Below, piece by piece: positions 61,978-64,000 of a stretch of DNA of 64,000 nt. The translations under genes and the position numbers were made by a program. The stretch comes from an uncultured Prevotellaceae bacterium (GTDB lineage: Bacteria > Bacteroidota > Bacteroidia > Bacteroidales > Muribaculaceae): assembly GCA_905207705.1 (NCBI GenBank), contig CAJLMA010000002.1, positions 62,001-126,000 of the forward strand, given 5' to 3'. Position 1 is the stretch's first letter. Every line of letters begins with the position of its first letter. The notes under the pieces were generated by a model that worked only from the letters and a program-made list of their open reading frames with translations, made no database searches and had not been told where the DNA came from.

Positions 61978-62003
61978 TTTGGCACCTCATGTATTTTACT
62001 TTG
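61978..62003 (+). promoter_or_regulatory. Conserved promoter-like motif before the repeat-protein/rtcB unit
   Basis: TTTGGCAC, ten bases, TTACTTTG. The same layout (TTTGGCAC-N10-TAACTTTG) occurs at 63863-63888 before the DIP1984 gene. It ends 37 nt before the ATG at 62041. The second half resembles a Bacteroidetes -7 box; the first could be an operator or an alternative -33 box. Confidence 0.5.
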
Positions 62004-62040
62004 CATCAGAATTAATATTAAACGTTAAACAAAAAGTAAT

Positions 62041-62559
62041 ATGGCAACAAAAAATTGGAACAATGATTTTATGAATAAGGTATTGGAAGAAGCTGCATGG
62101 GAAGAACTTTCAAGAGAATTTGCATGGACTGAACAATTATTGGAAAAGTATAAGGACAAGGTGGTGTGGAAAGGAATCTCCAGCAACTAAAACATAATTT
62201 GGACCGTACCAATGATAGAAAAGTTCAAAAATAAAATCAATTGGGATGAACTTTCAAGTTCCTCCAACGATCACCTGTTCACAGTGGGGAATTTGGAGAA
62301 ATACAAAGATTACTGGAACTGGCATGAATTATCAAGAAAATCCAGTATAGAGATGACCAATGCACTATTGGAGCAGTTTGCCGAACATTGGGATTGGAAT
62401 GAAATCATCGATTCCTATAATCTGAATGAACTATACAGCATGGAATTCTTGGAAAGACACAAAGACTATATACCTGCATCCAACCTGCAACGCTCCCACT
62501 TATGGGACAAATTGGTTGAAGAAGAAAAGAAACAACTGAAAATACAAATATTATCATAA
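62041..62559 (+). pseudogene. Trp-repeat protein gene broken by an in-frame TAA
   Basis: Two open segments in one frame: 62041-62187 (MATKNWNNDFMNK to WKGISSN) and, after TAA at 62188-62190, on to 62559. Both parts consist of the same ~25-residue unit that begins with W and contains ELS and a LLEKYKDK-like helix: WEELSREFAWTEQLLEKYKD, WKGISSN(stop)NIIWTVPMIEKF, WDELSS, WHELSR, WNEIID. The stop lies in the middle of a repeat, so a single 172-residue protein is the likely ancestor. The second half can restart at ATG 62212 and give a 115-residue protein. rtcB follows 8 nt later. The repeat family occurs in Bacteroidetes, but its function is not known to me. Confidence 0.68.
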
Positions 62560-62567
62560 ATCAGAAA

Positions 62568-63833
62568 ATGAAAACCATAGAAGATTATAATGTAAAAATA
62601 TACACCGACAATATCGAAGACAAAGCAAGCGAGCAAATCAAGGAATTGCTGTCGATCGATGTATTCAGCCAATGCAAAATTCGCATCATGCCCGACGTTC
62701 ATGCCGGAGCAGGTTGCGTTATTGGCTTCACCGGGAATCTGGGCGACAAGGTGATTCCAAATATCGTAGGCGTGGACATAGGGTGTGGTATTCTTGTACA
62801 GCCATTCATTTGTACGAAAGGCATTGATTATCATGCTTTGCACGAATTCATTTTTCACAACATACCGTCCGGCCGTAATTGCAGAGACAATAAGTGTACA
62901 CCTCTACCGCAAAAATACATGGATGTGTATCGCGAAGCAAAAGAGATTATCAAGCAACTGCGTTGTTATCGAGAATTAAAAGACTCAAAACGATTAAACC
63001 TTTCCATCGGATCATTGGGAGGAGGCAACCACTTCATCGAGCTTGATAGGAACGAAAGCAACATGACCTATCTCGTCATACACACAGGAAGCCGCAACTT
63101 GGGGAAGCAAGTGGCGCAGATTTATCAGAAGCTCGCTGTAAAGTGTCAGTCGGGATGGGCAGAACTGATGAAAAAGCAAGAACGAATGATAGCCGAATAC
63201 AAAGAAACTGGAAGAAAAGCTGAATTGCAAGATGCCATTCGCCAACTGCACAACTCATTCAAGATACGCAAGCCAACCATACCACCCGATCTTTCCTATC
63301 TGGAAGGTGCATACCGTGAAGACTACCTACACGATATGCGACTTTGCCAACATTGGGCCAAGTTGAACCGCCACTTGATTGCCGACCTTATCATGGATTA
63401 CTTCCTGCAGCAAGGCAACGCAGAAGTCCTACAAAGCGATTTGGCATTTGAAAGCGTCCACAACTATATCGGAGATGACAACATTATACGCAAAGGTGCC
63501 ATTTCAGCTTATTCGGGACAAAAGTGCATCATCCCATTAAACATGCGCGATGGCTCACTAATTTGCATCGGCAAAGGCAATGAGGACTGGAACAACTCAG
63601 CCCCACACGGTGCCGGCCGCATCATGAGCCGAAGCCAAGCCTTCAAAAGCATCAACATGGAAGAATACCGGAAGTCCATGCAAGGTATCTATAGTGAATG
63701 CCTGACCGAAGACACCAAGGATGAATCGCCAATGGTGTACAAGCCGAAAGAGGAAATCATCAGTAACATTCAAGACACCGTAAGCATTGTAAATGTAATA
63801 AAACCAGTATATAATTTCAAAGCAGCAGAATAG
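62568..63833 (+). CDS. rtcB: RNA 3'-phosphate ligase RtcB
   Basis: Joins RNA 3'-phosphate or 2',3'-cyclic phosphate ends to 5'-OH ends with GTP and manganese, repairing cleaved tRNA or rRNA. The 421-residue protein has the metal ligands in IMPDVHAGAGCVIG (near 40), VGVDIGCG (near 67), GGGNHFIE (near 145) and HTGSRNLG (near 165), and the guanylylated histidine in APHGAGR (about H347). All catalytic positions appear intact. It follows the Trp-repeat gene by 8 nt and precedes a DIP1984-family gene, a neighbour often seen next to rtcB and release factor PrfH in other bacteria. Regulation by the divergent WYL protein is inferred. Confidence 0.97.
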   Translation: MKTIEDYNVKIYTDNIEDKASEQIKELLSIDVFSQCKIRIMPDVHAGAGCVIGFTGNLGDKVIPNIVGVDIGCGILVQPFICTKGIDYHALHEFIFHNIPSGRNCRDNKCTPLPQKYMDVYREAKEIIKQLRCYRELKDSKRLNLSIGSLGGGNHFIELDRNESNMTYLVIHTGSRNLGKQVAQIYQKLAVKCQSGWAELMKKQERMIAEYKETGRKAELQDAIRQLHNSFKIRKPTIPPDLSYLEGAYREDYLHDMRLCQHWAKLNRHLIADLIMDYFLQQGNAEVLQSDLAFESVHNYIGDDNIIRKGAISAYSGQKCIIPLNMRDGSLICIGKGNEDWNNSAPHGAGRIMSRSQAFKSINMEEYRKSMQGIYSECLTEDTKDESPMVYKPKEEIISNIQDTVSIVNVIKPVYNFKAAE

Positions 63834-63862
63834 TAATAAACAAAAATTATCATCTGCTTCAG

Positions 63863-63888
63863 TTTGGCACATCCTCTACATAACTTTG
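63863..63888 (+). promoter_or_regulatory. Second copy of the rtcB-island motif, before the DIP1984 gene
   Basis: TTTGGCAC, ten bases, TAACTTTG (an exact TAnnTTTG box), ending 27 nt before the ATG at 63916. Spacing and both half-motifs match the copy at 61978. It lies in the 82-bp gap after rtcB. Confidence 0.5.
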
Positions 63889-63915
63889 TGCTATCAAACG
63901 AAATAAAGGATTACA

Positions 63916-64000
63916 ATGAAACTGGCAGAAGCGTTGAATATGCGCGCCGATTTGCAAAATAGAATCGGCGAACTGAAAAGCAGGTTAAAAGACAGTTCTA
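63916..64000 (+). CDS. DIP1984-family protein (N-terminus only)
   Basis: The last 85 bases hold an ATG and 28 codons reading MKLAEALNMRADLQNRIGEL and KSRLKDSS, the start of DIP1984-family proteins (septicolysin-related, mostly helical, unknown function). It is the gene after rtcB and has its own copy of the TTTGGCAC motif. The window ends inside it, so length and integrity are not known. Confidence 0.7.
   Translation, partial: MKLAEALNMRADLQNRIGELKSRLKDSS

Noticed and set aside
61978..62003. TTTGGCAC before the rtcB unit as a sigma-54 promoter
   Set aside because: The -24 half is good, but there is no GC 10 nt after the GG here, nor at 63863. In contrast to the clpB and lon sites, the -12 element is missing, so I treat it as another type of motif.

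Overview
The window is about 64 kb of bacterial chromosome that looks like Bacteroidales (phylum Bacteroidota). The support is the AT-rich sequence (near 38% G+C by eye), Bacteroidetes-type promoters (TTTG, about 20 nt, TAnnTTTG), few Shine-Dalgarno sites, and gene families typical of the order: a long PurF-like protein, PG_1098-type methyltransferase, two-domain UspA protein, DUF4369-like lipoprotein and WYL regulator. I do not name a genus. No rRNA, tRNA, CRISPR array or intact insertion sequence was seen.

Layout. 1-1.9 kb: fur-purA-DUF1015 operon on the minus strand. 2-10.2 kb: a minus-strand galactose operon (GH5-like hydrolase, GH2 beta-galactosidase, galK, galM, nucleotidyltransferase) with no galT in it. 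10.3-17.8 kb: a Pif1-like helicase with TPR tail, nucleoside phosphorylase, phosphoesterase/beta-propeller fusion, PurF-like enzyme and lipoprotein. 18-23.3 kb: clpB and lon, each preceded by a textbook sigma-54 promoter. 23.4-30.4 kb: TPR protein, menA, AlkD-like protein, amidohydrolase, U32 protein and metA. 30.4-32.9 kb: trmH-like, radA and then a probable ~205-nt non-coding RNA with its own promoter and terminator. 33-42 kb: UspA, PAP2, MBL, rsmG, cvfB, luxS-mtnN, B3/4 and Sua5-family genes. 42-50 kb: clostripain-like protease, mscS, then recJ-recQ-methyltransferase. 50.3-57.5 kb: aguA-aguB (agmatine to putrescine), CYTH phosphatase, rlmD-like and ppdK.

The last 6 kb (57.8-64 kb) is different. 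It is visibly richer in G+C in places and holds a two-way gene cluster: WYL regulator, DEDDh exonuclease, ADP-ribosylglycohydrolase, PD-(D/E)XK-like nuclease and metallophosphoesterase on the minus strand, and a Trp-repeat protein, RtcB RNA ligase and the start of a DIP1984 gene on the plus strand. It resembles an RNA-repair or defence island. Four of its genes are broken: frameshifts in the WYL and exonuclease genes, single in-frame TAA codons in the nuclease and repeat-protein genes. RtcB, the ADP-ribosylglycohydrolase and the phosphoesterase are intact. A shared motif (TTTGGCAC-N10-TWACTTTG) precedes both plus-strand transcription units of the island.

The observations most worth following up are the paired sigma-54 promoters of clpB and lon, the RtcB/WYL island with its cluster of broken genes, the non-coding RNA after radA, and the galT-less galactose operon with a nucleotidyltransferase at its end.
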